Notes under the pieces: model-generated
The model's database searches: none
Seen by the model: only the letters and a program-made list of their open reading frames with translations
Told to the model about the DNA's origin: nothing
Program-made: the position numbers and the translations under genes
Assembly (NCBI GenBank): GCA_003132165.1
Contig: PKWW01000060.1
Coordinates: forward strand, 46,807-110,806
Length of the DNA stretch: 64,000 nucleotides
DNA from: Acidimicrobiaceae bacterium
GTDB lineage: Bacteria > Actinomycetota > Acidimicrobiia > Acidimicrobiales > RAAP-2
Direction of reading: 5' to 3'
In this document: positions 9,001-19,401 of the stretch, piece by piece
Layout: each line of letters opens with the position of its first letter
Numbering within the stretch: position 1 is the stretch's first letter

Positions 9001-10413
9001 TTAGGAGTCGAAACCGAGACCGAAGAGGTCCATCGACTTCAGCCAGAGATTCCGTTTGCCCTCGTGGGTATCGGCACGCTTCAGTGCCGCCTGGGTCAGT
9101 CGGATGAAGATCCAACGGAGAGGCTCGGGAGGGAACGGGAGTGGCTTCTTTTGCACCATTGTCAACTCGGTGCGCTCGGTCTCGAGCCCGTCCAACAAAT
9201 CGAGCATGGTGGCGGCCCCGAATCGTGTTGAGGCGACTCCCAGTCCGGTGAAGCCGAGGACGTAGGCCACCTTGCCGCGGTGTGAGGTCCCCCAGAACGG
9301 CGAGAAGCGCGTGCACGTGTCGATGGCGCCACCCCAAGCGTGGGTGAATTTGATGCCCGCCAGCTGGGGAAAGGTCCTCAGGAAGTGAGCGGCGAGCGTG
9401 GCATAGGTCTCGGCGTTGAACTCGTACTCGCGCTGAACCTTGCCGCGAAAATTGTAGATCGCATCGTAACCACCCCAGAGGATGCAGTGGTCCTGAGTGA
9501 GACGGTAGTAATGGAACTGATTACCGGCGTCAGCCACGCCCTCTCTGCCCGCCCAGCCAATGCTCTCCAATTGGCCCGGGGTGAGTGGTTCGGTAACGAT
9601 CTGGTAGTCGAAGACCGGCACCACGTACTTGCGGGCCTTGCGAATGAGCGACGTGAACACATTGGTGGCGAGTGCGACGCGCGCCGCGGTCACCGCACCG
9701 TAAGGGGTGTGGACGCGCACCGCGTCCTCGACGTCCTCGAGCCACTCGACCTTCGAGTTCTCGAAAATCTTCACGCCGAGAGAGATGCACGCCTTTTCGA
9801 GGCCCCAGACCAGGCGTGCGGGATCAACCAATGCCGTGCCGTCGTTGTCGAAGAGTGCCCCCTCGTACAGTGGCGAGTGAATGCGCTCGCGAACCTCTTC
9901 GCGGCTCAGGACGATAACGTTGTCGCCCATTTGATTGCGCAGTCGAGCCTCTTCGGCCATGTCCTGCACCTGCCACGGAGCGACGGCGACACGTAGTTCG
10001 CCGGTACGCTCCCAATCGCACTCGATGTTGTAGCGCGCGATGGTCGCCTCGATCTCGTTGAGGTTTTCGCGACCGAGTCGTTCGATGACGGGCATTTCGT
10101 CAGGGAAGCGGTGCATGCCGTTACCGAAGCCGTGCGTGAGTGATGCCGAGCAGAAGCCACCATTGCGCCCTGACGCGCCCGCACCCGTCTCGTACTGCTC
10201 AACGACCACGACCTCGCGGTCGGGGTCGCGTTCTTTCGCGAGGAGCGCGGTCCACAGGCCCGTGTACCCGGCGCCGACGACACACAGGTCGGCGCCGATG
10301 TCACCAACGAGTGCCGAGTGCGACGCCGGCTCCAAGGGGTCCGAATCCAGCCACCACAGCTCGGGCTGCAGGTCGGCGAGATGGCGTAAGACGAAGGGAT
10401 CCTTCTTGTCCAT
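9001..10413 (-). CDS. FAD-dependent oxidoreductase, DAO family (PuuB/OrdL-like)
   Basis: DLCVVGAGYTGLWTALLAKERDPDREVVVVEQ Rossmann motif, SGRNGGFCSASLTHG; start placed at MDKKDPF since the upstream ATG lies in a palindrome. Confidence 0.85.
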   Translation of the reverse strand: MDKKDPFVLRHLADLQPELWWLDSDPLEPASHSALVGDIGADLCVVGAGYTGLWTALLAKERDPDREVVVVEQYETGAGASGRNGGFCSASLTHGFGNGMHRFPDEMPVIERLGRENLNEIEATIARYNIECDWERTGELRVAVAPWQVQDMAEEARLRNQMGDNVIVLSREEVRERIHSPLYEGALFDNDGTALVDPARLVWGLEKACISLGVKIFENSKVEWLEDVEDAVRVHTPYGAVTAARVALATNVFTSLIRKARKYVVPVFDYQIVTEPLTPGQLESIGWAGREGVADAGNQFHYYRLTQDHCILWGGYDAIYNFRGKVQREYEFNAETYATLAAHFLRTFPQLAGIKFTHAWGGAIDTCTRFSPFWGTSHRGKVAYVLGFTGLGVASTRFGAATMLDLLDGLETERTELTMVQKKPLPFPPEPLRWIFIRLTQAALKRADTHEGKRNLWLKSMDLFGLGFDS

Positions 10414-10419
10414 GCTGTG

Positions 10420-10436
10420 TCCAACCAATGGTTGGA
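10420..10436. promoter_or_regulatory. 17-bp perfect palindrome upstream of FAD oxidoreductase
   Basis: TCCAACCA-A-TGGTTGGA, 8-bp arms, 6 nt before the proposed start. Confidence 0.5.
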
Positions 10437-10508
10437 ATCACCCTCTCTCGGCAATTCTCTTTTCGCGTCACGTATTTCTCGCGAACGTCGGCTTTCACCC
10501 CGACCTTC

Positions 10509-10531
10509 TTCGTTGGATTCTACCCAACGAA
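10509..10531. promoter_or_regulatory. Second dyad sharing the GTTGG/CCAAC core
   Basis: TTCGTTGG-ATTCTAC-CCAACGAA, perfect 8-bp arms, between the OYE and FAD oxidoreductase genes. Confidence 0.4.
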
Positions 10532-10547
10532 CCGTCCGATCAGGTGC

Positions 10548-11618
10548 TCAAGCCTTCAATGTTCTGGCACGCTCGAACTGACGGGGCCACGCAATGACGT
10601 CCCCCAGCCGTTCAGCGGCGCCCAGCGCCCATCGCGGATTTCGCAGCATCGCTCGAGCGAGCAGCACTGCGTCAGCCTCTCCCGACGAGACGATCTCCTC
10701 GGCCTGTTCGGGCTCGGTGATCAGACCGACGGCTGCAGTCGCAATAGCCGCCTCTCGACGTATCGCGTCGGCGAACGGTACCTGATACCCGGGTCCGAGG
10801 GGGATGCGCACGCCCGCGACGTTGCCCCCCGACGAGACGTCGATGAGATCGACACCTTTCGTCTTGAGCACTTTGGCCAGTTCGATCGACTGCTCGAGGT
10901 CCCAACCGCCCTCGACGTAATCAGTCGCGGAGATCCGTACGAAGAGAGGTGTGCCGGGGTCCACGCTGGAGCGCACGGCGTCGACGATCTCGACGAGAAC
11001 GCGGGCCCGGTTCTCAAAGCAACCGCCGTACGCATCAACGCGAGTGTTCGAGATCGGCGAGAGGAACTCGTGGATCAGATATCCGTGAGCGGCGTGGATT
11101 TCGAGCACGTCAAAACCAGCACGCACCGCGCGCCGTGCGGCGCCCGCAAACGACCGGACGATGTCGGCAATCTCCTCGACGCTGAGCTCATGGGGCACCG
11201 GATACCCCTCGAAAGCCAGTGGGCTCGGTGCCACCGCCATCCAGCCGCCTTCGTCGGCACTCGCCATCAAGTGGTCGTCCCACGGAGCCATCGTCGACGC
11301 CTTTCGTCCGGCGTGGGCCAATTGAATGCCCATCCTCGTCCCTTGGGAGTGCGCGAAATCGGTGATCGGTCGCCACGCGTCCACGTGAGCTTCGCTCCAC
11401 AGACCCGGACACGCAATGGAGATCCTGCCTTCGGGCGTCACGGCTGACGCCTCGGCGAAAACGAGCCCCGCGCCGCCGGTTGCGAACGATCCGAGGTGCA
11501 CTCGATGCCAGACACCGACGACGCCGTTCGTGGCTGAGTACTGGCACATGGGACTCACCCAGACCCGGTTGGAGAACTCAACACTTCGAAGAGTCAGGGG
11601 AGTGAAGATCGTTGACAC
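10548..11618 (-). CDS. NADH:flavin oxidoreductase / Old Yellow Enzyme (YqjM/NamA-like)
   Basis: VSPMCQYSA, GIQLAHAGRKAS, FDVLEIHAAHGYLIHEFLSP, VLLARAMLRNPRWAL. Confidence 0.92.
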   Translation of the reverse strand: MSTIFTPLTLRSVEFSNRVWVSPMCQYSATNGVVGVWHRVHLGSFATGGAGLVFAEASAVTPEGRISIACPGLWSEAHVDAWRPITDFAHSQGTRMGIQLAHAGRKASTMAPWDDHLMASADEGGWMAVAPSPLAFEGYPVPHELSVEEIADIVRSFAGAARRAVRAGFDVLEIHAAHGYLIHEFLSPISNTRVDAYGGCFENRARVLVEIVDAVRSSVDPGTPLFVRISATDYVEGGWDLEQSIELAKVLKTKGVDLIDVSSGGNVAGVRIPLGPGYQVPFADAIRREAAIATAAVGLITEPEQAEEIVSSGEADAVLLARAMLRNPRWALGAAERLGDVIAWPRQFERARTLKA

Positions 11619-11772
11619 CGGCGTACCTGATTTCTCGTAGAGCGATACTTCAAGTTAGCGGCCGGTCCTCGATACCACGACCTGGTTCATGAACCGCGAA
11701 GGGAGCGGTGAATCGCACGTCCTAGAATTGTCCGACGGCCTCACGGCCGCACGACGAACAAAAGGAAGCGGA

Positions 11773-12633
11773 ATGCGACTGGCGAATCTGAACGGTAGAG
11801 CGGTGCTCGTGACCGACGAGGGCGTGGTCGATGTCGCAACCGCGTCCAACGGCGCATTCTCGAGTGATGTGGACAAGCTGCTCGGGCACCTCGATCAACT
11901 CGTCAAATGGCTCTCGTCGGCGAGGATCAAGGTAAGCGAAGCCATCAGTCCCGACGAGTTCGCCCGCAACCCCCTGCTCGGCCCGGTCATCAAGCAGCCC
12001 GGTCAGGTGTTCGCGATTGGTCTCAATTACCGTACGCACGCCGCCGAGATGGGTCTGGCTCTTCCAGGAAAGCCCATGGTCTTCACCAAGTTTCCCTCCT
12101 CTGTCACGGGAGCGAACGCGAGTTTCTCCCTTCCTTCCGAGCGCACCGACTGGGAGGCGGAGTTGGTCGTGGTGTTTGGTAAGCGTGGTCGTGACGTGTC
12201 CGTAGAGGACGCCAGTTCGTACATCGCCGGCTACTGCGTGGGCCAGGACCTCAGCGACCGCGAACTTCAGCTCCAAGGCTCACCCGCTCAGTTCTCGCTC
12301 GCAAAGTCGTACGAGAACTTCGCGCCCATCGGCCCGTGGATCACGACCATCGACGATATTCCCCACCCCAACAACCTTTCCATCACGTGCGATATCAACG
12401 GCGTTCGCCGCCAGGATTCGCACACGAGCGACATGGCGTTCACGGTGCCCGAACTCGTCTCGTATATCTCGTCGGTCTGCGAGATCCGTCCCGGCGACAT
12501 CATGTTCACCGGTAGCCCACACGGTGTTGGTCAGGGCCAGATCCCTCCGTTGTTCTTGAAGCCCGGCGACGTCGTCGAGACGTCCATCGAGGGTCTCGGG
12601 TCGCTGCGCAATGTCGCGCGTGCGAGGGGTTGA
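11773..12633 (+). CDS. Fumarylacetoacetate hydrolase family protein
   Basis: GLNYRTHAAEMG, DWEAELVVVFGKRGRDVS, GDIMFTGSPHGVGQGQ; start MRLANLNG preferred. Confidence 0.9.
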   Translation: MRLANLNGRAVLVTDEGVVDVATASNGAFSSDVDKLLGHLDQLVKWLSSARIKVSEAISPDEFARNPLLGPVIKQPGQVFAIGLNYRTHAAEMGLALPGKPMVFTKFPSSVTGANASFSLPSERTDWEAELVVVFGKRGRDVSVEDASSYIAGYCVGQDLSDRELQLQGSPAQFSLAKSYENFAPIGPWITTIDDIPHPNNLSITCDINGVRRQDSHTSDMAFTVPELVSYISSVCEIRPGDIMFTGSPHGVGQGQIPPLFLKPGDVVETSIEGLGSLRNVARARG

Positions 12634-12773
12634 GCCGAGCCCTTCAAAGGATCACTTGCGGTGATACGGACAGTGTTAGTGCAGGTTCGTATGACCTTAT
12701 GCCCTAGTAGCACTGGCGAGTGATGGGCCATACTTCAGTTTGGTTGGGTGTTGTGTGATCGAATGGAGCCCCG

Positions 12774-15071
12774 ATGGAATTCGTACGTTGGTTTGACAAA
12801 ATTCGCCTCACGGATGCCGGGCTCGTCGGAGGAAAGGGGGCCAACCTCGGTGAGTTGACGATCGCCGGACTTCCGGTGCCTCCGGGCTTCGTAGTGACCT
12901 CGGACGCGTACTGCTACGCCTTCGACAGCGCCGGTATCAACGCCAAGCTCGCCGCGCTCTTCACGGGCGGTGGTGCGACCACGACTGCGGAACTGACCAA
13001 AGTGTCCGAACAGGCCCAGTCGCTGATCCATTCGATTCGGATGCCTGACGACCTTGCGTCGGCCATTCTTGACGCCTATCACCAACTCGGCCAAGAGACA
13101 AGGGTCGCGGTGCGCTCGTCAGGCACCGGTGAAGACGCGGGTGACACCTCCTTCGCGGGCATGAACGCGACCTTCACGAATACCTGTGGCGACGAGGAGT
13201 TGCTGAGCAACGTCATCCGGTGCTGGGAATCGCTGTACGGCGCGCGCGTCATTTCGTACCGGTTTACGCGGGCTATCGGGGACGTTCCGGCAATGGGCGT
13301 CATCGTCCAAGAGATGATCCCTTCGGAGCGATCGGGCGTCATGTTCACCGCTGACCCGTCAACGGGGGACACGAATCACATAGTGATCGACGCCGCATTC
13401 GGGCAGGGAGAGGTCGTCGTGAGCGGTGAAGTCGAGCCCGACACGTACATCCTTTCGAAGGACGGCCCGACACTGATGCAGGTTCGTGTCGGCGTGAAGA
13501 ATTTCAAACTTGTTCGCGGACACGACGGGAAAGACCTGCACGTGGATCTCACTCCGGACGAGGGTTCGATGCGCGTGCTGAGCGACGACGATGCGATCGT
13601 CCTCGCGCGACTGGGTCTCGCGACCGAAGCCCACTACGGAACGCCTCAGGATACCGAATGGGCGATGGCCAACGGCAAGGTCTACATGGTCCAGTCGCGA
13701 CCCATTACAACACTGCAGACGACGCAGACGTCCACTGACGGTCTTGGCGCACCCCGTCCGCTGATCCAGGGGCTCGCCGCGTCTGCGGGCCGTGTCACCG
13801 GTGTTGTGCGCATTCTCGATTCCCCCGACCAGGGCGACCAGTTGCTCCAAGGCGAGATTCTTGTCGCGAAGATGACGAGTCCTGACTGGGTACCGACCAT
13901 GCGCCGCGCTGGCGCACTCGTCACCGACGGCGGCGGGACGACCTGCCACGCAGCGATTGTCTCGCGTGAACTTGGTGTGCCGTGCGTAGTCGGAGCGCGC
14001 AACGCCACGACCGTGTTACGAAACGGGGAAGTGGTGACCGTGGATGGGAGTCAGGGAGCGGTCTACGAGGGTGCGGTGGCGCAACGACAACCGGCCGTCC
14101 AGCCCCAAGATGGCGCAGTACGGGTCGCCGCGCACGACGCAGAGCGCCCCTCGATGCCGTTGGCGACCAAGCTCTACGTCAACCTGGCTTTCGCCGAGCA
14201 CGCTGAGGAAGTGGCGGACCTTGAGGTTGACGGGGTCGGACTACTTCGCGCCGAGTTCATGGTCACCGACGCGCTCGGTGGAGTGCACCCCAAGTTGTTG
14301 ATCGAGCGAGGTGACCAAAAGGTCTTCATCGATAAGATGGCCGAGTCGCTCCTCAAGATCACGCGGGCCTTCGGCAACCGACCTGTCGTCTACCGGAGCA
14401 TCGACTTTCGCAGTAACGAGTTCTCTAATCTCGAAGGCGGATCACGGTTCGAACCCGTAGAGGACAACCCGATGATCGGCTACCGCGGGTGCTTTCGATA
14501 CGTGCGCGACCCCGAGGTCTTCCGTCTTGAACTCGAGGTACTCGCCAAGGTCATGGAACAAACTGCGAACATCACGTTGATGATTCCCTTCGTGCGAACC
14601 AAGTGGGAATTGCAAGCGTGTCTGGATCTGGTTGCCCACAGCCCGGTGGGCGGGGAGATTCCGTTGTGGGTCATGGCTGAAGTGCCCTCCGTGGCGTACC
14701 GGATTCCCGAGTATGCGAAAATGGGCATCAGCGGTGTTTCGATTGGCAGCAACGATCTCACTCAGTTGATGCTCGGGGTGGACCGTGACTCTGAGGTCTG
14801 CTCGGACCTCTTTGACGAGTCCGACACCGCCGTGCTTGATGCGATCGAGCGCATAATCACCGGGAGTCACCAGGCGGGTATCACCTCTTCGCTGTGCGGA
14901 CAAGCTCCGTCGAACCACCCGGAGTTCGCCGAGCACCTCGTCCGTTACGGCATCACGTCAGTGTCGGTGAACCCCGACGCCGTCGACGCTGCTCGCGCCT
15001 CAATATCGCGAGCGGAATGGCGACTGCTGCTCGAGTCGGCCGATCCCGCGCACCGCCAAACCACCAACTAG
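12774..15071 (+). CDS. ppsA: Phosphoenolpyruvate synthase
   Basis: N-terminal [10 protein letters not shown], swivel [23 protein letters not shown]-terminal [17 protein letters not shown] and SLCGQAPS. Confidence 0.93.
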   Translation: MEFVRWFDKIRLTDAGLVGGKGANLGELTIAGLPVPPGFVVTSDAYCYAFDSAGINAKLAALFTGGGATTTAELTKVSEQAQSLIHSIRMPDDLASAILDAYHQLGQETRVAVRSSGTGEDAGDTSFAGMNATFTNTCGDEELLSNVIRCWESLYGARVISYRFTRAIGDVPAMGVIVQEMIPSERSGVMFTADPSTGDTNHIVIDAAFGQGEVVVSGEVEPDTYILSKDGPTLMQVRVGVKNFKLVRGHDGKDLHVDLTPDEGSMRVLSDDDAIVLARLGLATEAHYGTPQDTEWAMANGKVYMVQSRPITTLQTTQTSTDGLGAPRPLIQGLAASAGRVTGVVRILDSPDQGDQLLQGEILVAKMTSPDWVPTMRRAGALVTDGGGTTCHAAIVSRELGVPCVVGARNATTVLRNGEVVTVDGSQGAVYEGAVAQRQPAVQPQDGAVRVAAHDAERPSMPLATKLYVNLAFAEHAEEVADLEVDGVGLLRAEFMVTDALGGVHPKLLIERGDQKVFIDKMAESLLKITRAFGNRPVVYRSIDFRSNEFSNLEGGSRFEPVEDNPMIGYRGCFRYVRDPEVFRLELEVLAKVMEQTANITLMIPFVRTKWELQACLDLVAHSPVGGEIPLWVMAEVPSVAYRIPEYAKMGISGVSIGSNDLTQLMLGVDRDSEVCSDLFDESDTAVLDAIERIITGSHQAGITSSLCGQAPSNHPEFAEHLVRYGITSVSVNPDAVDAARASISRAEWRLLLESADPAHRQTTN

Positions 15072-15225
15072 AGGGGCAGAAATACAAACGTTCCTTGGTT
15101 GGTGTCTGAAGTGTGGCTTTCTATACTGAGGGCGTTCGCGGTGGTAACGCACAGCGCGTTGACTGGTTGTGGTTACGAGTTGTACGAGGCGCTGTCGTGA
15201 TTCGAGAGGGAAGAGGGTCGAACTC

Positions 15226-16485
15226 ATGAAGATCGTCAGCGAAGAAACCATCGCTCAAGCCCTACGGTCGCTGCCGGGCATTGAACCCCGCGTGGTGGTG
15301 TCGGGCAATTATGCGACACCGTGGGAATTGGTTCGCATCCTCGAAAAGACATTGGCGCGCTGTCGAGCTTTCGTACTCAATCCTCAAGATGGCTGGCCAA
15401 TCCGCGAAGGCTTCGTCACGGAGACCCCCTTCGTGGGGCCCGGTGCCCGCAAGGACCCGCTCCTCGACTACCTTCCCATGCGGCTCTCCCTGGTCCCGAG
15501 GCTCTTCGCGCTCAACCGTCCGCCCGACGCGGTGCTGATTCAGACGTCGACACCCAAGAGTGGCAAGGTCTCCTTGGGCATCGAGGTCAACATCATGCCG
15601 GCCGCCATAGAGGAGGTGCGGCGTCGGGGAGGAATTGTGATCGCGCAGATGAACGCGCAGATGCCCCACACGCGAGGTGACGGCGAGTTGAGTGTCGATC
15701 TGATCGACCTCGCGATTGAAGTGGACGCAACCCTCCCTTCGCCAGCACCTCGAGAGCCCGATGACGACGCCATCGCCATTGGTGAACGGGTGGCGGCGCT
15801 CGCCGCGGATGGCGGGACGCTGCAGATGGGGATCGGACAACTACCCGATGCCGCGCTCGATCGAATGAACAAACTGCGCAACATGGGGATTTGGTCCGAA
15901 TTGGTGAGTGACGGCGTGATGCACCTGGAACGCGCGGGGGTACTCGATCGTTCTCGGTTGATCACCTCGACCTTTCTCTTTGGAACCGCCGAACTCTACG
16001 AGTGGGCGAACGAAAACCCCCGACTCGTGATGCGTCGTACCGAGACGGTAAACGATCCCGCCAACATCGCCGCACACCCGTCCATGCTCTCGATCAACAC
16101 CGCCATCCAGGTCGACCTCTACGCCCAGGCGAATGCCAGCTACGTTCGTGGCGCCATCTACTCGGGCTACGGGGGGCAACCGGACTTTGTCAGCGGGGCC
16201 TTGCACTCGGCGAAGGGTCAATCAGTCCTCGCGATGCGATCGTGGCACGAAAAGGGTGATTCATCCAATATCGTTCCCATCCTCCACGATCCCGTGTGCT
16301 CGTTCCAGCACTCGGTGGTGGTGACCGAGCAGGGCACGGCACTGCTCTTCGGTCGCAGCCAACACGCTCAGGCGAGACTTCTCATCGAGAAGACCGCACA
16401 TCCACGAGCGCGCCAAGAGTTATACGAAGGGGCTGAGAAGTTAGGACTTCTGCACCCTGGTGACGAGCGTCTGCCCACTAACTGA
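15226..16485 (+). CDS. Acetyl-CoA hydrolase/transferase family protein (4-hydroxybutyrate CoA-transferase-like)
   Basis: LQMGIGQLPDAAL, GIWSELVSDGVMHL, YSGYGGQPDFVSGALHSAKGQS, VVVTEQGTALLFGRS. Confidence 0.88.
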   Translation: MKIVSEETIAQALRSLPGIEPRVVVSGNYATPWELVRILEKTLARCRAFVLNPQDGWPIREGFVTETPFVGPGARKDPLLDYLPMRLSLVPRLFALNRPPDAVLIQTSTPKSGKVSLGIEVNIMPAAIEEVRRRGGIVIAQMNAQMPHTRGDGELSVDLIDLAIEVDATLPSPAPREPDDDAIAIGERVAALAADGGTLQMGIGQLPDAALDRMNKLRNMGIWSELVSDGVMHLERAGVLDRSRLITSTFLFGTAELYEWANENPRLVMRRTETVNDPANIAAHPSMLSINTAIQVDLYAQANASYVRGAIYSGYGGQPDFVSGALHSAKGQSVLAMRSWHEKGDSSNIVPILHDPVCSFQHSVVVTEQGTALLFGRSQHAQARLLIEKTAHPRARQELYEGAEKLGLLHPGDERLPTN

Positions 16486-16555
16486 AAATCCGCAGGACGA
16501 TATCGCAGGTCAAAGGCCAGAAACAGAGAAACAGAGTCGCAGCAACATTGAATAC

Positions 16556-16584
16556 TTGACTTTCCCACTCGTATTTCCTACTAT
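16556..16584 (+). promoter_or_regulatory. Sigma70-type promoter for the sulfate transporter operon
   Basis: TTGACT (16556-16561), 17-nt spacer, TACTAT (16579-16584), about 50 nt upstream of the sbp start. Confidence 0.6.
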
Positions 16585-16611
16585 TGTCTACTATTACTAG
16601 TGACTTACTAG
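16578..16611 (+). repeat. Short direct repeats over the sbp promoter -10/start region
   Basis: CTACTATT at 16578 and 16588; TTACTAG at 16594 and 16605. Confidence 0.55.
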
Positions 16612-16635
16612 GATATAAGCGAGGAGAGTAGTTCA

Positions 16636-17754
16636 ATGAAGTTGAATTCCCGTAAATGGCCCCAGATTTTTGCACTTGGCGTCAGCGTGACGACGGCCTG
16701 CCTGTCGTTCGTGGTGCCAGCAAGCGCGGCCACTACCAATGTCAACGTTGTTGGCTATTCGGTCGTGGGACCAGCCTACAAGGCCCTCGAAGCGGCCTTT
16801 GAGGCTACACCCGCCGGCTCCAATGTCACTTTCACCAACACCTTTGGGGCGTCGGACACGGTGACCAACAACGTCGCAAACGGCCAGGCCGCCGACCTGG
16901 TGAACCTGTCCTATCAATCCAACGTGCAAACGCTGGTCAACGACCAACTCGTGCCGTCGAACTGGACGTCACAGGAGTTGAACCAAGGGGGAGTGAATCC
17001 CACTCTCACCGGTAAGAGGCAGCAGACCACCTACAACGCCCCGGGCATCGTGACCGACTCGACCGTCGTGTTCATCACGCGCGCGGGCAATCCACTCGGC
17101 ATCAAGACCTGGAGCGACCTGACGAAGTCCGGAGTGCAGATTGTCACACCCAACCCCGCGACGTCGGGCAGCGCCAAGTGGAACCTGCTCGCCGGCTACG
17201 CCGGTTGGTTGGCCCTTAAGCACACACCTGCTCAGTCGCAGAACTACTTGAAGTCGCTCATCAAGAACACGATCGCCCAGCCGACCAGTGGTTCGGCGGC
17301 GCTGTCAACGTTCCTCGCCGGCACCGGCAACGTGCTGCTCGACTACGAGGATGACGCGCTCGCCGCGTTCAATGCCAACGACCCGATCTCGATCGTGGTC
17401 CCGCCGACCACGATTCTCATTCAAAACCCGATCGCCCTTACCAACACGGGCATTACCAATTCGGGCGCGACGGCGTTCTACAAGTACCTCTTCTCGGCAG
17501 CCGGTCAGGGGATCTTCGCGAGCCTCGGGTACCGATCAGTGCTGAAGAACGTCTGGAATCAGACCAGCGCCAACTTCGCACCCTTCAAGAAGGCGACTGA
17601 CATCGTGACGGTGAACGAACTGAACAAGAAGGGCTGGGCTGGACTCGACCCCGAATTCTTCGGTTCAACCATCACCTTCCCGAAGAAGGACAAAGTCCAT
17701 CCGAACGCGGGCATCGTGACCTACCTGGAGCAATTTGCCGGTCAAACTGCTTAA
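16636..17754 (+). CDS. sbp: Sulfate ABC transporter substrate-binding protein
   Basis: Signal peptide, NVVGYSVVGPAYKALEAAF, TFGASDTVTNNVANGQAADLVNLSYQSN; followed by cysTWA. Confidence 0.9.
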   Translation: MKLNSRKWPQIFALGVSVTTACLSFVVPASAATTNVNVVGYSVVGPAYKALEAAFEATPAGSNVTFTNTFGASDTVTNNVANGQAADLVNLSYQSNVQTLVNDQLVPSNWTSQELNQGGVNPTLTGKRQQTTYNAPGIVTDSTVVFITRAGNPLGIKTWSDLTKSGVQIVTPNPATSGSAKWNLLAGYAGWLALKHTPAQSQNYLKSLIKNTIAQPTSGSAALSTFLAGTGNVLLDYEDDALAAFNANDPISIVVPPTTILIQNPIALTNTGITNSGATAFYKYLFSAAGQGIFASLGYRSVLKNVWNQTSANFAPFKKATDIVTVNELNKKGWAGLDPEFFGSTITFPKKDKVHPNAGIVTYLEQFAGQTA

Positions 17755-18589
17755 CGAATCAGCGGAACAAGCCGCCAAGCGGCCGCCACTAAAGTGGCGG
17801 CCGCTTCGGCCTGTCCGTGCCTCCGTCGCCAAGGGCGTCGCGGTGGGCTACATCAGCTTGCTGGTGATGATCCCCCTGGCGGCGTTGCTGACGAATGCCT
17901 TCAAGGGAGGACTGGGTGCGTTCTGGAGGGCGGCGATAAGTACCGAATCCGTCGATGCGCTGAAGCTCACCCTCGTGTGTTCATTCCTCGCCGCCGCCTT
18001 CAACGCCGTCGCCGGCACGGCCACTGCCTTCGTGCTGGTTCGCGACAAGTTTCCGGGGCAGGGGATCCTCAATACGATCATCGACCTTCCCTTCGCGTTA
18101 CCCACCGTGGTCGCCGGCATCACCTTTTACGCCCTCTATGGTCCCCATTCCCCGTTCCACGTGAACATCACTGGCAGTTGGATCGGTATCACCGTGGCAA
18201 TCATGTTCGTGACCTTGCCGTTCAGTGTCCGCTCGGTGCAGCCGGTGCTCGAATCCCTGTCCCTCGACGCCGAGGCTGCCGCCGCGACACTCGGTGCCTC
18301 GTCCTTTCGCATCTTTCGAACTGTCACCCTGCCGGCAATCCTGCCGGCGCTGCTCACCGGCACCGGGCTCGCCTTCGCACGCGCACTGGGTGAATACGGC
18401 TCGGTAGTCTTTATCTCCAACAACTTGCCCTACCACTCGGAAGTAGCGAGCTCGTACGTCTATTCCCTCGTCTCCTCGGGTCAGGTGGCGAGCGCCGCGT
18501 CGGTTGCGGTGGTCCTGCTCTGCTTGGCTCTTCTCGTGCTGATCGCGAGCAATGTCATTGGTCGCCGACTTTCGAGGCGGCACGGATGA
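17735..18589 (+). CDS. cysT: Sulfate ABC transporter permease CysT
   Basis: DLPFALPTVVAGITFYALYG, LGEYGSVVFISNN; the listed TTG start overlaps sbp and an internal GTG is possible. Confidence 0.9.
   Translation: MPVKLLNESAEQAAKRPPLKWRPLRPVRASVAKGVAVGYISLLVMIPLAALLTNAFKGGLGAFWRAAISTESVDALKLTLVCSFLAAAFNAVAGTATAFVLVRDKFPGQGILNTIIDLPFALPTVVAGITFYALYGPHSPFHVNITGSWIGITVAIMFVTLPFSVRSVQPVLESLSLDAEAAAATLGASSFRIFRTVTLPAILPALLTGTGLAFARALGEYGSVVFISNNLPYHSEVASSYVYSLVSSGQVASAASVAVVLLCLALLVLIASNVIGRRLSRRHG
17777..17806 (+). promoter_or_regulatory. Very stable hairpin at the sbp/cysT junction
   Basis: AAGCGGCCGCCACT-AA-AGTGGCGGCCGCTT, 14-bp perfect arms, 22 nt after the sbp stop. Confidence 0.75.
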
Positions 18590-19401
18590 AGCGCTCGTCG
18601 ATTGTTCTTCGCTGCCTGGTACTCGTCTACGTGATGGCGTTACTCGGACTCCCGCTCTTTTTCGTCTTCCAGCAGGCTTTCAGCCACGGTTGGGCGGCCC
18701 TCTGGGCGGCCTTGCACGATCACGCCATGGGCCTCGCCATCGTGCTCACCATGAAGGTGGCGTTACTCGCAGTCCCCCTCAACGTGGTCTTTGGTATAGG
18801 GGTTTCGTTGTGGATCGTGCGGCGCCCTTCGTGGCTCAGCCACGTCGTCGACGTCATCATCGACGTACCGCTCGCCATCTCGCCGATCATCGTCGGCCTG
18901 ATCCTCGAGCTGGCGTACGCCCAGAGCGGGTGGTTCGGCTCGACGTTCGCGCGACTCGGTTGGAAGGTGATGTTCTCATTGCCGGGTATCGTGCTGGCCT
19001 CCATCTTCGTGTCGCTCCCACTCGTTTCACGTCAGGTGATTCCGCTGCTGCGCGAGGTGGGCGACCATCAGGAACAGACCGCCGCGACGCTCGGTGCCAA
19101 GCCGACACGGATCTTCTTCACGATCACGTTGCGCTCGATTGCGTGGACGGCCGCCTACGGCGTCACCCTGACGCTCGCACGCGTCATTGGCGAATACGGT
19201 GCGGTGCTCATCGTTTCGGGCAACATCGCACTCGTCACACAGACGTTGACGCTCAACATAGGTGCCAACTTCGAGAATTTCAATGCCTATCAGGGATTCG
19301 TCGGAGCACTCTTGCTCGCGATGGTATCGGTCATGGTGCTCGTCTTCATTGGCGTCGCCCGGCACCGAATGGAAAGGAAACGTCATGACAGTTTCGCTTA
19401 A
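18586..19401 (+). CDS. cysW: Sulfate ABC transporter permease CysW
   Basis: DVPLAISPIIVGLILELAYA, ARVIGEYGAVLIVSGNI; coupled to cysT. Confidence 0.9.
   Translation: MKRSSIVLRCLVLVYVMALLGLPLFFVFQQAFSHGWAALWAALHDHAMGLAIVLTMKVALLAVPLNVVFGIGVSLWIVRRPSWLSHVVDVIIDVPLAISPIIVGLILELAYAQSGWFGSTFARLGWKVMFSLPGIVLASIFVSLPLVSRQVIPLLREVGDHQEQTAATLGAKPTRIFFTITLRSIAWTAAYGVTLTLARVIGEYGAVLIVSGNIALVTQTLTLNIGANFENFNAYQGFVGALLLAMVSVMVLVFIGVARHRMERKRHDSFA

Noticed and set aside
10140-11447. Plus-strand 435-aa ORF across the OYE gene
   Set aside because: Antisense to a clear OYE reading frame; Arg/His/Pro-rich translation typical of a shadow frame in high-GC DNA.
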